Shown here: piece by piece, positions 17,296 through 26,306 of the stretch
Numbering within the stretch: the first letter of the stretch is position 1
Layout of the letters: every line of letters begins with the position of its first letter
Origin: Mariniphaga sp041687255
GTDB lineage: Bacteria > Bacteroidota > Bacteroidia > Bacteroidales > Prolixibacteraceae
Assembly (NCBI GenBank): GCA_041687255.1
Contig: JAWLCL010000002.1
Span: forward strand, 465,092 to 529,091
Direction: 5' to 3'
DNA length: 64,000 bases
Notes under the pieces: generated by a model
The model's input: the letters and a program-made list of their open reading frames with translations, nothing else
Databases searched by the model: none
What the model was told of the DNA's origin: nothing
Made by a program: the position numbers and the translations under genes

Positions 17296-17676
17296 TTAAA
17301 GTTTCATGTTTGGCAGAAAGGGCAAATCTTTCTTTTTGGATTTTGCTTTTAGCATGTCATAGAGTTTTTCCCATTCGGGAATTCCTAATAAATTTCTGTC
17401 ATCAATATAAATATCAGCGTAGATTTTTCGGCTGTAGGTGTTATCAAATTCTTCACCGTCGAAATTATTATTCACTGCATGGAAATGCAGGCCCCGGTCT
17501 TCACAGAATTTAACTGCCTCCTCCAGGTCCTTTCCATGCCGGTAAGTCCAGAGAATAAGCTTATGGCCTTTTTTCTGGAAAAGCTTCAATGTGTCCACGG
17601 CAAAAGGAATTTCTTTCCCAATGGCAGGATATTTATGCTCTACAATCGTTCCATCAAAATCAACTGCAATAATCAT
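17296..17676 (-). CDS. Small HAD-superfamily phosphatase (BT0820-like)
   Basis: A 126-residue single-domain HAD protein. Motif I is DFDGTIVEH at residues 5-13, with nucleophile D5 and acid/base D7. Motif II is the threonine of LILWTYRHGKDL (near residue 44), and motif III is YIDDRNLLG near residue 91. There is almost no cap domain, as in small C0-type HADs such as the Bacteroides BT0820 family. It lies 25 bases downstream of the BY-kinase gene and 25 bases upstream of the APH-like kinase, so it is co-transcribed with both. The substrate is likely a small phosphorylated sugar or metabolite; that is inferred from fold and neighbours. Confidence 0.8.
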   Translation of the reverse strand: MIIAVDFDGTIVEHKYPAIGKEIPFAVDTLKLFQKKGHKLILWTYRHGKDLEEAVKFCEDRGLHFHAVNNNFDGEEFDNTYSRKIYADIYIDDRNLLGIPEWEKLYDMLKAKSKKKDLPFLPNMKL

Positions 17677-17701
17677 TTTTATAATTTATTGAATGGTTAA
17701 A

Positions 17702-20062
17702 TCAGGCAATGTTCATTTTGTACTTGTATTCACCGTATCCTTTTTTCCAGTATTTATTCCCATAGCCATATCCTCTGTCGGGAGTTTCATTAATGACAAT
17801 AGCCGCTTTTTTGATGTTGTTAAAGCTGACCAAACGGTTTACTTGCGTTATTTCATCCTTATGACTGTGATTCATACGCATTGTAAACAAGCTGGCATCA
17901 GATGTCTGGCTTGTAAGAATTGCATCGGGTACAAGCAACAGGGGCGCATTATCGATTACAATATAATCGTACTCCTTTCGGTTCTTTTCGACAAGATAAT
18001 CGAGCCGTGGAGTATCCAGCAGGTCGGAGGGGCTTGTAGGTATAGGACCGGCCTGAATGAGAAACAGGTTGTTTATAGAAGTGGAATAAACTGTTTCTTC
18101 ATAGCTTACTTCTCCTTTAAGGTAGTTGCTTAAGCCCACAGATGATTTAACACCAAAAAATTTATGGAGGTTTGGCTTATGCATATCGGCATCAATAAGT
18201 AATACCTTCTTATTGCTTTTTGTTAAAATGGCAGCAAAGTTTGACGAAATGAATGACTTTCCTTCTTCAGGAACCATGGAGTTTATTGAAATTACCTTAC
18301 AACCCGGTTGCTCAACAAGAGCATTGACGTTTGATTTCAATCCCCTGAATGATTCGGCAATGCCGGAGCGTGGATAATTAATGACAGGAAGATTCACTTT
18401 GTATTTATGTTTAATGATACCTTCCAGCACCGGAATCTGGCTTGCTTTTTCCACTTCCTCCCTGGTCTGGATTTTATTATTAAAGAAGCTGGCCAATGAA
18501 ATAAAGGCAAATGGAATAAGTAATCCGGCAATAGCACCGGCACCAACTATCTGAACCATGTAGGGTCCGTTAAAAACGGCCGCTTCTCTTATTGCTTCAT
18601 CCAGTACTTGTACTTCAGGAACAATGGATGATTTGGCAATTGAAGCTTCAGCTTTTTTCTCTTGCAGGAAGGTATAAAGTTCGTTGTTTAAGTCGAATTC
18701 TCTTTGTCGTTCAATTAATTCCTTTTCTGTTTCCGGCAATCTTCTAAGCCGGTTTTCAATGGTTTGAGACCGTGCCCTGGAGCTTGTCATAACTGATTCG
18801 GCATTGGCTAACTGGCTTTTTACGGCTTCTTCCAGGGCATTCCTGGTAACCCTTATTTCATTTTGAATATTGATAAAAGCCGGGTTTTTTTCCTGTACGG
18901 TGGCCGAAAGAACTTCCTTTCGGCTGTAAAGGTCCATCAGCCTTGTCAGCAAATTACTCAAATTATCATCGGTTATCCCCACCATGCCGGGGCTGGCGAT
19001 ATCGTTTACCTTTTGCGAATCATTTAGATTATTCAATAACTGGCGATAATAATCTATCTGGAGTTGAGTCATATACTGTTCATTTTCTATCTCCTCCAGT
19101 CGCTGGTAAACTGACTGAGCTTCATCTCCAAGGTTCATCACCTGGTTGCTTCTGCGATAATCGCTGAAGTTTTGTTCGGCTACAGTAAGCGATTCCTTGA
19201 TACGATTAAGTTGTTCGTCGATAAACTGAAACGATCTTTCGGATGTTTGGTACCTGTTTTGAAGGCCAAAATCGATAAATACCTGGTTCAGCTCATTAAT
19301 AAAATCAACCTCCCTCTGGACGTTGTCGGTTTCAATCGAAATTGCAATTATGTCTGCATTTATATCTTCAAGCGCAATCTCAGTGCGTTTCAGGTACTGG
19401 TTGGTCAAAGTGTTTACATTGTTAAATCTTAAAATATAAGTCTCATCCGGGTTTCCACTTTTATGCTCCAGGGTGAAGTTGAAGTAATCGTTTAAAAATG
19501 GTTCGCCAAAGCGGGCAACTTCTTTGAAATCGAATTCCTGTGCATAACCATTCTGGTTGGTTTCACCTTTTGCTGAGACTTGATATTCATTTTCATTTAA
19601 CATTTTTATATTAAGAGGAACATTTTTCGCATTCATTGCATTAGGAGCCATTACCAGTTCAAAAGGTTCCCTGTTGTATAAGTCGGTGTTGTGGAACAAT
19701 CCTTTTCTGTACCAGGATGCCTGCCAGTCAAGATTATTCAGCGCCTTTTTAAATAATGTGTAGGAATTAAAAATTCCGACTTTATTTTCAAGATGACTGT
19801 TTGCACCAGGGTTTCTTCTAACCTGCTGGTCGTCAAAATTCAATGATGAGCTTAGCGAACTGTTTTCGTCTTTTACAAGAACTCTGCTGTTCACCAGGTA
19901 CTTATAAGGCAATTGCTTGTAAATAAAATAACCAGCGCCTGCACCAATAACCAGGAAGATTACGAACCAATACCAGTTCTTAATATATTTTATAAGAAAA
20001 CTTTTTGTTTCTTTTTTTTCTTTCGAATCAATTAATTCGATTATTTCATCAATCTTTTCCAT
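17702..20062 (-). CDS. Wzc-like polysaccharide co-polymerase with BY-kinase domain
   Basis: A 786-residue inner-membrane protein that controls polymer length and export in Wzx/Wzy systems. The first transmembrane helix is at about residues 29-50 (WFVIFLVIGAGAGYFIY). A Wzz-type domain and a long coiled coil (about 260-480) follow, then a second helix near 505-530 (VGAGAIAGLLIPFAFISL). The cytoplasmic kinase has Walker A SMVPEEGKSFISSNFA (about 593), Walker A' VLLIDADMHKP (about 620) and a Walker B-like YDYIVIDNAPLL. The tail GYGYGNKYWKKGYGEYKYK is the tyrosine cluster that is autophosphorylated. It lies 10 bases after the export lipoprotein gene, its usual partner. Confidence 0.93.
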   Translation of the reverse strand: MEKIDEIIELIDSKEKKETKSFLIKYIKNWYWFVIFLVIGAGAGYFIYKQLPYKYLVNSRVLVKDENSSLSSSLNFDDQQVRRNPGANSHLENKVGIFNSYTLFKKALNNLDWQASWYRKGLFHNTDLYNREPFELVMAPNAMNAKNVPLNIKMLNENEYQVSAKGETNQNGYAQEFDFKEVARFGEPFLNDYFNFTLEHKSGNPDETYILRFNNVNTLTNQYLKRTEIALEDINADIIAISIETDNVQREVDFINELNQVFIDFGLQNRYQTSERSFQFIDEQLNRIKESLTVAEQNFSDYRRSNQVMNLGDEAQSVYQRLEEIENEQYMTQLQIDYYRQLLNNLNDSQKVNDIASPGMVGITDDNLSNLLTRLMDLYSRKEVLSATVQEKNPAFINIQNEIRVTRNALEEAVKSQLANAESVMTSSRARSQTIENRLRRLPETEKELIERQREFDLNNELYTFLQEKKAEASIAKSSIVPEVQVLDEAIREAAVFNGPYMVQIVGAGAIAGLLIPFAFISLASFFNNKIQTREEVEKASQIPVLEGIIKHKYKVNLPVINYPRSGIAESFRGLKSNVNALVEQPGCKVISINSMVPEEGKSFISSNFAAILTKSNKKVLLIDADMHKPNLHKFFGVKSSVGLSNYLKGEVSYEETVYSTSINNLFLIQAGPIPTSPSDLLDTPRLDYLVEKNRKEYDYIVIDNAPLLLVPDAILTSQTSDASLFTMRMNHSHKDEITQVNRLVSFNNIKKAAIVINETPDRGYGYGNKYWKKGYGEYKYKMNIA

Positions 20063-20072
20063 AATCTAACTT

Positions 20073-20873
20073 TTAAAAGAAGTTATTATTTAATGCTGTA
20101 CCTACAACGATTAAAGTTGACACAGCTGAAAGAATGAGTGAATACACATTTGTATTGTCTCTTGTTCTCTTCAGGTTCGTTGGAGGAATGTACACAAAAT
20201 CATTGGGTAACAGATAAAATACTTCCGATGAATAGATGCTTCTGCTTGTAGCGTCAACTCTGTAAGTATGCGATGCTCCATTGGTTTTGCGCACTACCAG
20301 TACATTGGTTAAATCAGCATAATCTGTAATTCCGTTTGCCATACTGATGGCATCGAATATGTTAACGTTTCGTTCGTAATTGTAAAGGAGGTTTGGATTT
20401 TGTACCTCACCTCCAACAGTTATTTTATAGTTTAAAAATTTAACTTGTACAGAGGGTTGTTTAAGATATTCTTCTGCTCTGACTCTCAACCGGTCTTCTG
20501 CCTCTTTCATGGTTAAACCCGCCATTTCAATTTTTCCGATTATGGGAATCGAAACAGTCCCGTCATCTGCAACTACATATCCATTAAGATATTGACCGGC
20601 AGGTGAACCATACATTTGATTTGTTCCCGACTGATTATTATTCCCGGTGGTACTGGGATTAAAAATCTGATTGATTTCAGGTTCCAGGGTAAGAATTTTT
20701 AAATATAAGACGTCGGTTGGTTTAATCCGGTATTCTGGCGGTTCTTTAGGCGATAATTCATAAATGCTTCTATCTGCTGATATATCATTCAGCATGGTTA
20801 TCTCCTGCGTGTTACTGCATGAGAACAAGACCAGAAGAGGTAATGCACACAAATAAAATACAATGGTTTTCAT
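20073..20873 (-). CDS. Wza-like polysaccharide export lipoprotein
   Basis: A 266-residue outer-membrane export component. A lipoprotein signal peptide ends in LVLFSC with the lipidated cysteine at residue 19. The Poly_export domain (about 50-140) begins YRIKPTDVLYLKI and contains DGTVSIPIIGKIEMAGLT. An SLBB domain (about 150-195) contains ITVGGEVQNPN. A C-terminal hydrophobic helix (about 243-262) would form the outer-membrane barrel in the octamer. It is shorter than Wza of Escherichia coli, as is common in Bacteroidetes, where one SLBB domain is typical. It is placed directly upstream of its Wzc-type partner. Confidence 0.92.
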   Translation of the reverse strand: MKTIVFYLCALPLLVLFSCSNTQEITMLNDISADRSIYELSPKEPPEYRIKPTDVLYLKILTLEPEINQIFNPSTTGNNNQSGTNQMYGSPAGQYLNGYVVADDGTVSIPIIGKIEMAGLTMKEAEDRLRVRAEEYLKQPSVQVKFLNYKITVGGEVQNPNLLYNYERNVNIFDAISMANGITDYADLTNVLVVRKTNGASHTYRVDATSRSIYSSEVFYLLPNDFVYIPPTNLKRTRDNTNVYSLILSAVSTLIVVGTALNNNFF

Positions 20874-20932
20874 TTTTAATTTTTATTTATAATAATTAAT
20901 GATTTAGTTTCTAAAATGTTCAATAAAGAAAC

Positions 20933-22336
20933 CTACTGTCCGTTTCGATCAAATATTACCTTTACAGTTTTGAGCATAATGATAAAGTCGAGCCTCAATG
21001 ACCAGTTGTCGATGTATTCCATATCCATTTCCATCCATTTTTCAAAAGGGACATTGTTTCTTCCCGATACCTGCCAGATGCATGTAATACCGGGGTTAAT
21101 GCTTAGCCTGCGTTTCAGGTGACGCTGGTATTGCTTAACTTCAGAGGGTATGGGAGGCCTTGGCCCAACGATTGACATGTCGCCTGCCAAAACGTTTATG
21201 AACTGGGGGAGTTCATCGAGTGAAGTTTTACGAAGAAAACGGCCAACGCGTGTAATGCGCGGATCGTTTCTTATTTTGAATACTGGTCCATTCTGTTCGT
21301 TTAATTTCATAAGGTTTTCTTTCACTTCTTCGGCATTGGTGACCATTGTTCTGAATTTAATGCACTTGAACAGTCTTCCATGTCTGCCAACCCTAACCTG
21401 TTTAAAAAATACCGGACCTCCATCGTCGAATTTAATAGCAAGTGCTATAAACAGCATGAAGGGAGAAATCAGTATAAGTACCAGGATGGAAAGGAAAAAA
21501 TCGAGTGTTCCCTTTACCTTTAATGCAAGGTAATTTTCTGGTGTATTTCTGAATGAAATAAAAAATTGGTGGTTCAGGAAATAGAGTTTTGGGCTTAGTC
21601 CGCTGAAGCTTAATACTTTGTTGTGAATGTGAAAGCTAATTCCAACTTCCCGGCACTCCTGCACAAGCTTTTGAATAAAAACAGAATTAAATTGCTGTTT
21701 GCAATAAAAAACTTCATCAATTACCCGTTCATCAACAATTCTTGCAAAGTCGTCTGATTCTGAATAAATAGAAAACTTGTCGCCGAATTCTTTCTTGATA
21801 TCTTCCGAATCGGACATTATCCCTCTTATCCGGTATCCCCATTCTTCTGTTTCTTTTATTTGTTGTATAAACTCAGCCGATGATTCATCAGCAACAATGA
21901 GCAGCATCCGGGTATTATACCCTTTCCTGCGCAGGTGCTTTAGCATAGTTCTTCCGGCCAGTTTTTGAGTGGTTAACAATAAAAAGTCAACCAATGCAAA
22001 GGTAAACAGCATGTTTGGGGTAAGCCAGCTGTAGCCAAGAAGTTGTGAAGTGAAAAATAAAGCTAAAGAACCTGTTCCAATCACCAGGATGTATTTTTTG
22101 ATAATTTGCCGGTAACGTTGGATCCTGGCCATAGCGCCGAGTTCAAACAGTTCAAGCAACCCAAACCACAAAGGTATTATTATCAGTGCAACTATATAAT
22201 GTTCTTTATTTCCGGTAATGAGTTCGTTGGTGTAATCTCCCGAAACCCAAATAACAAAGAAAAAAGACAATAAAGTAAATCCTACTTGTAGCAGGACACT
22301 CATTCTTTCCAATGCGGGTTCGCGTTCTTTAATCAT
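20933..22336 (-). CDS. Polyprenyl glycosylphosphotransferase (initiating enzyme)
   Basis: A 467-residue enzyme that transfers a sugar-1-phosphate from a nucleotide sugar to undecaprenyl phosphate, the first membrane step of the repeat unit. Four N-terminal helices (about residues 12-135) precede a CoA-binding-like segment (RMLLIVADESSAEF). A fifth membrane segment follows near 275-300, then the bacterial sugar transferase domain to the C-terminus. Signatures are VFFKQVRVGRHGRLFKCIKF, the catalytic TSLDELPQ with aspartate-glutamate pair, and MSIVGPRPP. The length and architecture match WbaP/EpsE-type enzymes. The sugar used cannot be told from the sequence. Confidence 0.93.
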   Translation of the reverse strand: MIKEREPALERMSVLLQVGFTLLSFFFVIWVSGDYTNELITGNKEHYIVALIIIPLWFGLLELFELGAMARIQRYRQIIKKYILVIGTGSLALFFTSQLLGYSWLTPNMLFTFALVDFLLLTTQKLAGRTMLKHLRRKGYNTRMLLIVADESSAEFIQQIKETEEWGYRIRGIMSDSEDIKKEFGDKFSIYSESDDFARIVDERVIDEVFYCKQQFNSVFIQKLVQECREVGISFHIHNKVLSFSGLSPKLYFLNHQFFISFRNTPENYLALKVKGTLDFFLSILVLILISPFMLFIALAIKFDDGGPVFFKQVRVGRHGRLFKCIKFRTMVTNAEEVKENLMKLNEQNGPVFKIRNDPRITRVGRFLRKTSLDELPQFINVLAGDMSIVGPRPPIPSEVKQYQRHLKRRLSINPGITCIWQVSGRNNVPFEKWMEMDMEYIDNWSLRLDFIIMLKTVKVIFDRNGQ

Positions 22337-22474
22337 CTTTGTTGAATTAAGGGATTGTATTTATTTCGGTAATTAAATTTTTAATTGTATTTTATATTAT
22401 ACAGAACATATAACACAAATACTTGTTCTTAGAGACTTTCATTTTCTTAGAATTCAAGAAAGGTTATTTATCTT

Positions 22475-23329
22475 CTACAGATAGGATTCAATAAGAGTTT
22501 TGGTTTCTTCAATGTGAGCTTTAGAAGAAGCACCAAACAACACAGATTCAATTTTTGGAAATCTGCCAAGATACTCGATGGCTTCTTTTGGGTTCAAAGC
22601 GCCAGCCGCCAGTACCTGCATCGCAATAGGCCTGAATTCTTTTTCCTGTAAATAGTTTTCGTATTTATCTATTCCTCCCGACATTCTGAAGCCTATTTTA
22701 TTTATCGAAGAACAGATAATCGGGTTTTGAATGCTTACTGAATTCAGTGCATCGAGCAGATCAGGCATGTTCATGGTTATATAGCCCGGTTCACTTTTAT
22801 ATTTCTTCCTGATGTATGCATCGTATTCGGCAAAGACATCATACATTTTTAAGCCAAGGATCATATCCACCAACACGTTCTGAATAAAAATAACCGGAGT
22901 TGGAATTCCGTGAAACATCTTCATTTCGGCATCAATAAAGAGCTGCATCAGCTTTATAAAATCTTTGTTCAGGTATGCAAGCCCCCCTTTTGCAAACGTG
23001 CCGAAAATGTTTCCGGGAATGTATTGTTTTATCGTTCCCACAATGCCCAGTTCGGTAACTGCATTGGCATACTTATGAGCATAAGGCATGCACGGATATA
23101 TTTTATAATCTTTGTATTGTTCGGGATTTTGCCTGATGTGGTCACAAATGTTTGCTATCCTGTCGTGTGTTGTACACATAAAGGTATTTATACCTGCCGA
23201 ACGGGAATGATCAAGAACACGAATAATTGAAGCATCGTCTTTAAAACGCATGGTTTGAGCTCTTGCTTTTTCATCAGAAAGGTGATTCACTCCAAAGAAT
23301 TGGTTATCGCCAAATAGTACTTTTTCCAT
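22475..23329 (-). CDS. Aldo-keto-reductase-like TIM-barrel protein of the polysaccharide locus
   Basis: A 284-residue protein starting MEKVLFGDNQFFGVNH. I place the start at the ATG at 23329, one base after the stop of the upstream oxidoreductase; a longer frame from 23353 would overlap that gene and adds nothing conserved. The C-terminus PKIESVLFGASSKAHIEETK has the form of the last barrel strand and helix of aldo-keto reductases. Upstream segments (TFMCTTHDRI, IYPCMPYAHKYA) look like successive strands of a TIM barrel. I do not see the usual catalytic tyrosine-lysine-histidine set clearly, so the reaction is uncertain. Tight coupling to a Gfo/Idh/MocA gene suggests joint work on a sugar intermediate. 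Confidence 0.6.
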   Translation of the reverse strand: MEKVLFGDNQFFGVNHLSDEKARAQTMRFKDDASIIRVLDHSRSAGINTFMCTTHDRIANICDHIRQNPEQYKDYKIYPCMPYAHKYANAVTELGIVGTIKQYIPGNIFGTFAKGGLAYLNKDFIKLMQLFIDAEMKMFHGIPTPVIFIQNVLVDMILGLKMYDVFAEYDAYIRKKYKSEPGYITMNMPDLLDALNSVSIQNPIICSSINKIGFRMSGGIDKYENYLQEKEFRPIAMQVLAAGALNPKEAIEYLGRFPKIESVLFGASSKAHIEETKTLIESYL

Positions 23330-23330
23330 A

Positions 23331-24347
23331 TTAGTTAATCTTTGCCTGTTCAACCATCATTTCAATTACATGATCAGTATGCATGGCCTGTTCAAATGTG
23401 TTGTAATGTGAAGGGTTATTTTGTTTGATACAATTTATAAAGTTATCGATTTGCGCGCTGTATTCTTCTCCACGCAGGTAAAAATCGACGGGGATTGCAA
23501 GGTCGGTAATGTATTTAATTGTCCATCCTTTATCGAGATTTTCTGATGGAACCGCTTTTTTTAGGTAGATTTTTACTTCGGTGGCATCACAAATAATCTT
23601 TCCATTTTTTCCTTGCACAATTACTGAAGTTGACATTTTCCGGTAGGTTTCATCACTCCAGTTTACAAGGATGGTACCTGAAAGCCCGCTTTGAAGTTCA
23701 ACCAATGAATATACGGCATCATAAACCCCTTTGGAGTAAATGCTTTTTAAAAGTGAACCATGAATTTTTTCGGGCTTGCCTACTATTTCCTGAACAAGGT
23801 TGAGAACATGCGAAGCATAATCGTATAAACAACCACCTCCCTCTTCGGGATTTGAGCGCCAGGTATTTCCTTTTTCTTTTGTTACTACCGGACCATATGC
23901 CTCTCCACTAAAATGGACCAGTTCGCCTAAAATGCCATTCGACAAGAGGCGTTTGAGTTCACGAAAGGTGCCAATAAAATGGTTATGATAACCTACCTGG
24001 TTCACCAGTCCTTTCTCCCGGGCCAGTTCAGATAATACTTTACCCTGTCCGGCTGTCAATGTAAAGGGTTTTTCACAAAATACATGCAGCCCTTTTTCAA
24101 GGGCATATTTTACCATCGGATAGTGAAAACGCGTTGGTGTGGCAATGACTATGAACTCCGGTGATTCATCATTTATCATTTTTTGATAATCGGAGTAGGT
24201 ATTTACATTACTGAACTTTTTAAATGCTTCCAATACCAGCGAGGTTGTGTCGCATACTGCTACCATATCTACTTCAGGATGTGCACCTAAAATGGCAGCA
24301 TGAGACAGGCCCATTTTTCCCAGGCCTACTATAGATCCTTTAATCAT
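23331..24347 (-). CDS. Gfo/Idh/MocA-family sugar oxidoreductase
   Basis: A 338-residue cytoplasmic NAD(P)-dependent enzyme. The Rossmann segment is SIVGLGKMGLSHAAIL (residues 5-20), and the signature CEKPFTLT lies near residue 95. The C-terminal domain holds EGGGCLYDYASHVLNLVQE with a histidine in the catalytic region. There is no signal peptide, unlike the family member at 3123. The start overlaps the preceding WecG/TagA gene by eight bases, and the next gene begins one base after its stop, so the three are translationally coupled. In polysaccharide loci this family makes keto or amino sugar precursors. The substrate here is unknown. Confidence 0.87.
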   Translation of the reverse strand: MIKGSIVGLGKMGLSHAAILGAHPEVDMVAVCDTTSLVLEAFKKFSNVNTYSDYQKMINDESPEFIVIATPTRFHYPMVKYALEKGLHVFCEKPFTLTAGQGKVLSELAREKGLVNQVGYHNHFIGTFRELKRLLSNGILGELVHFSGEAYGPVVTKEKGNTWRSNPEEGGGCLYDYASHVLNLVQEIVGKPEKIHGSLLKSIYSKGVYDAVYSLVELQSGLSGTILVNWSDETYRKMSTSVIVQGKNGKIICDATEVKIYLKKAVPSENLDKGWTIKYITDLAIPVDFYLRGEEYSAQIDNFINCIKQNNPSHYNTFEQAMHTDHVIEMMVEQAKIN

Positions 24348-25122
24348 TCTTTTTTATTTTGAGGAATATTAATATTACATGCCAAAAGAAGAGCATTTGA
24401 TTTCCAATATTTCGCCTGAAAATCTCAGGGCGTAAAAATATTCTTACTAACCAGCCTACACGGAGTTTAAACCAAATAGGGGCAATTGCTTTTTGTGTTC
24501 CTGCAAACCAGTCGAAGACATTTCCAATTGCTATAACCAGGCTGGCATTTATCCTATCTCTATTTTTAATGGCCCATTTCTCCTGTTTAGGGCAAGTCAT
24601 GCCAACGAACAGAATGTCGGGTTTAAACCTGTTAACTGCAGTAATCATTGCATCATTTTCCTGTTCGTTAAATTCGGGTTTAAAAGGAGGAGAGTAGGTT
24701 TCGATTTTTATATTGGGGTATAAAAATGCTGCTTTCTGTTTTATGAGCTTTAAAGTTTGAGGTGAAGAACCTAAAAAGAAGATTTTACTGCTTTTTTGGT
24801 TTGCTCTGTCCATGAAGTGGTAGAAAACATCAGGTCCCTGATTTTTCTTAATGTTTTTTCCTTTCAAAAGCAGTGATGCAAAGGCAAAATAAACACCATC
24901 TAAAACAAGATAATCAGTTGATTGCAGGGCCTCCTTAAATGCTGCATCTTTAGTGGAGATTCCATATGAGTTAGGACTGATTGTATTTATAACCCTACAT
25001 GAAGTGGTATTTAACGATATTTTGGATAAATCATCGGAAAATACCCTGAACCCTATGGTATCAACAAACTTCAGCTTCTCCTTTATCCCTTCCCTGTTTG
25101 TTTTTTTGTGATTAATAATCAT
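24340..25122 (-). CDS. WecG/TagA/CpsF-family glycosyltransferase (GT26)
   Basis: A 260-residue glycosyltransferase that adds the second sugar to an undecaprenyl-linked acceptor. Family signatures are TISPNSYGISTKDAAFKEAL near residues 48-67, DYLVLDGVYFAFAS, FFLGSSPQTLKLIKQKAA, and FVGMTCPKQEKWAIKNR near residue 175. The last contains the conserved PxQE(K)W element. An IGNVFDWFAGTQKAIAPIWF segment and a final hydrophobic stretch (about 235-255) are also usual. In the plan of this operon it acts right after the polyprenyl glycosylphosphotransferase. Confidence 0.92.
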   Translation of the reverse strand: MIINHKKTNREGIKEKLKFVDTIGFRVFSDDLSKISLNTTSCRVINTISPNSYGISTKDAAFKEALQSTDYLVLDGVYFAFASLLLKGKNIKKNQGPDVFYHFMDRANQKSSKIFFLGSSPQTLKLIKQKAAFLYPNIKIETYSPPFKPEFNEQENDAMITAVNRFKPDILFVGMTCPKQEKWAIKNRDRINASLVIAIGNVFDWFAGTQKAIAPIWFKLRVGWLVRIFLRPEIFRRNIGNQMLFFWHVILIFLKIKKND

Positions 25123-25148
25123 TGTTGAAATATTATAATTCAGTTTCT

Positions 25149-26306
25149 TTATGCTTCAATAATTGGTTCGAATTGTTGGGGGAGTGAAGCATTAAGCGCA
25201 TCATCAATGATATTCTGAAAATTTTTATTGAATACCGATTCTTCGTAATGGGAAATAAAACTGTTCCTGGCATTCCGTCCCATTTCGCCTGACTTCGTTT
25301 TATTTGTTAACTCGATTACATAATCAGCGATTTCCCGGGGAGTCGATTCATTTAACATATAGCCGGTCTGGCCATGAATTATTATGCTTGGAATGGCTCC
25401 GTTTTGTGTGGAAATTACCGGTATTCCGTATTCATAAGCTTCAATTATAACCCTTGGCAAAGCCTCATATTCATACTCAGTTGGAAACACCATTACATCG
25501 GAACTTGACAGTACATCTTTTTTTTGTTCTTCATTAATATGCCCCAGGTATTTAACCGAATCATGAAGATTATATTCGTTAACAAGCTTGTAAAATTCTT
25601 CTTTTTCAACATCCGAAGGCCAGCTTCCGGCAAACTTAATATCGAAATCAATATTCTTCCGTTTTAGAATGTCGGCAGCCTGAAGGGTTTTTACCCAGCC
25701 TTTTGAAATTATCATGTTTGAAATAAAAACCAGCCGTACTTTTTTATGAGTCAGCCTTTCTGCTTCAATTTTTTTAAAATCTTCATCGTTCAATTTGCAT
25801 ACAATGGCATTAGGTAATATATATGTATCGGAAATTCCAGGGTACGAAAGAATATGTTTTTTCAACTCTTTGCCTAAAACTATAATTTTGCTGTTCCTAA
25901 ATGCTTTTTTAAATATGTAGTCCTTCAGTTTATTGTCTTTTTCCTTTCTTGTTATCTGAGTTCTTAGATGAAAAATAACATGCTTATTCAGGAATTTTGC
26001 AACCAATGCGTAAGAGAAGTCCCTATAGAAAGCAAATCCCGATGTTGCAGGCATTATGTAAACCAATCGGGGTTTAAATTTCTTTGAATAAGTTACAATC
26101 CGGTACAATCCGGTAAAGTATCCGACTACTTTCTTTAATGTTATAGTTTCAATATCACTGAAAGATTTAGAATAATTTACCTTAATATTTACTACATTAT
26201 ATTTATTGCTGCTCTGCAGAACGTTTAAGCATGTTTGACTTGACATTGCGCTTCCATAAAATGGCGGTGGCAATGGTGACAGAAATAATATCATTTTTTT
26301 ATTCAT
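25149..26306 (-). CDS. GT4-family glycosyltransferase
   Basis: A 385-residue GT-B-fold enzyme. The N-domain begins ILFLSPLPPPFYGSAMSSQT, a donor/acceptor loop with proline and glycine typical of the family. The C-domain contains LVFISNMIISKGW and the conserved E-x7-E-like segment FPTEYEYEALPRVIIEAYEYGIPVISTQNGAI. It is a retaining transferase that would add one sugar of the repeat unit on the cytoplasmic face. Its start overlaps the preceding gene by eight bases. Donor and linkage are not predictable. Confidence 0.9.
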   Translation of the reverse strand: MNKKMILFLSPLPPPFYGSAMSSQTCLNVLQSSNKYNVVNIKVNYSKSFSDIETITLKKVVGYFTGLYRIVTYSKKFKPRLVYIMPATSGFAFYRDFSYALVAKFLNKHVIFHLRTQITRKEKDNKLKDYIFKKAFRNSKIIVLGKELKKHILSYPGISDTYILPNAIVCKLNDEDFKKIEAERLTHKKVRLVFISNMIISKGWVKTLQAADILKRKNIDFDIKFAGSWPSDVEKEEFYKLVNEYNLHDSVKYLGHINEEQKKDVLSSSDVMVFPTEYEYEALPRVIIEAYEYGIPVISTQNGAIPSIIIHGQTGYMLNESTPREIADYVIELTNKTKSGEMGRNARNSFISHYEESVFNKNFQNIIDDALNASLPQQFEPIIEA

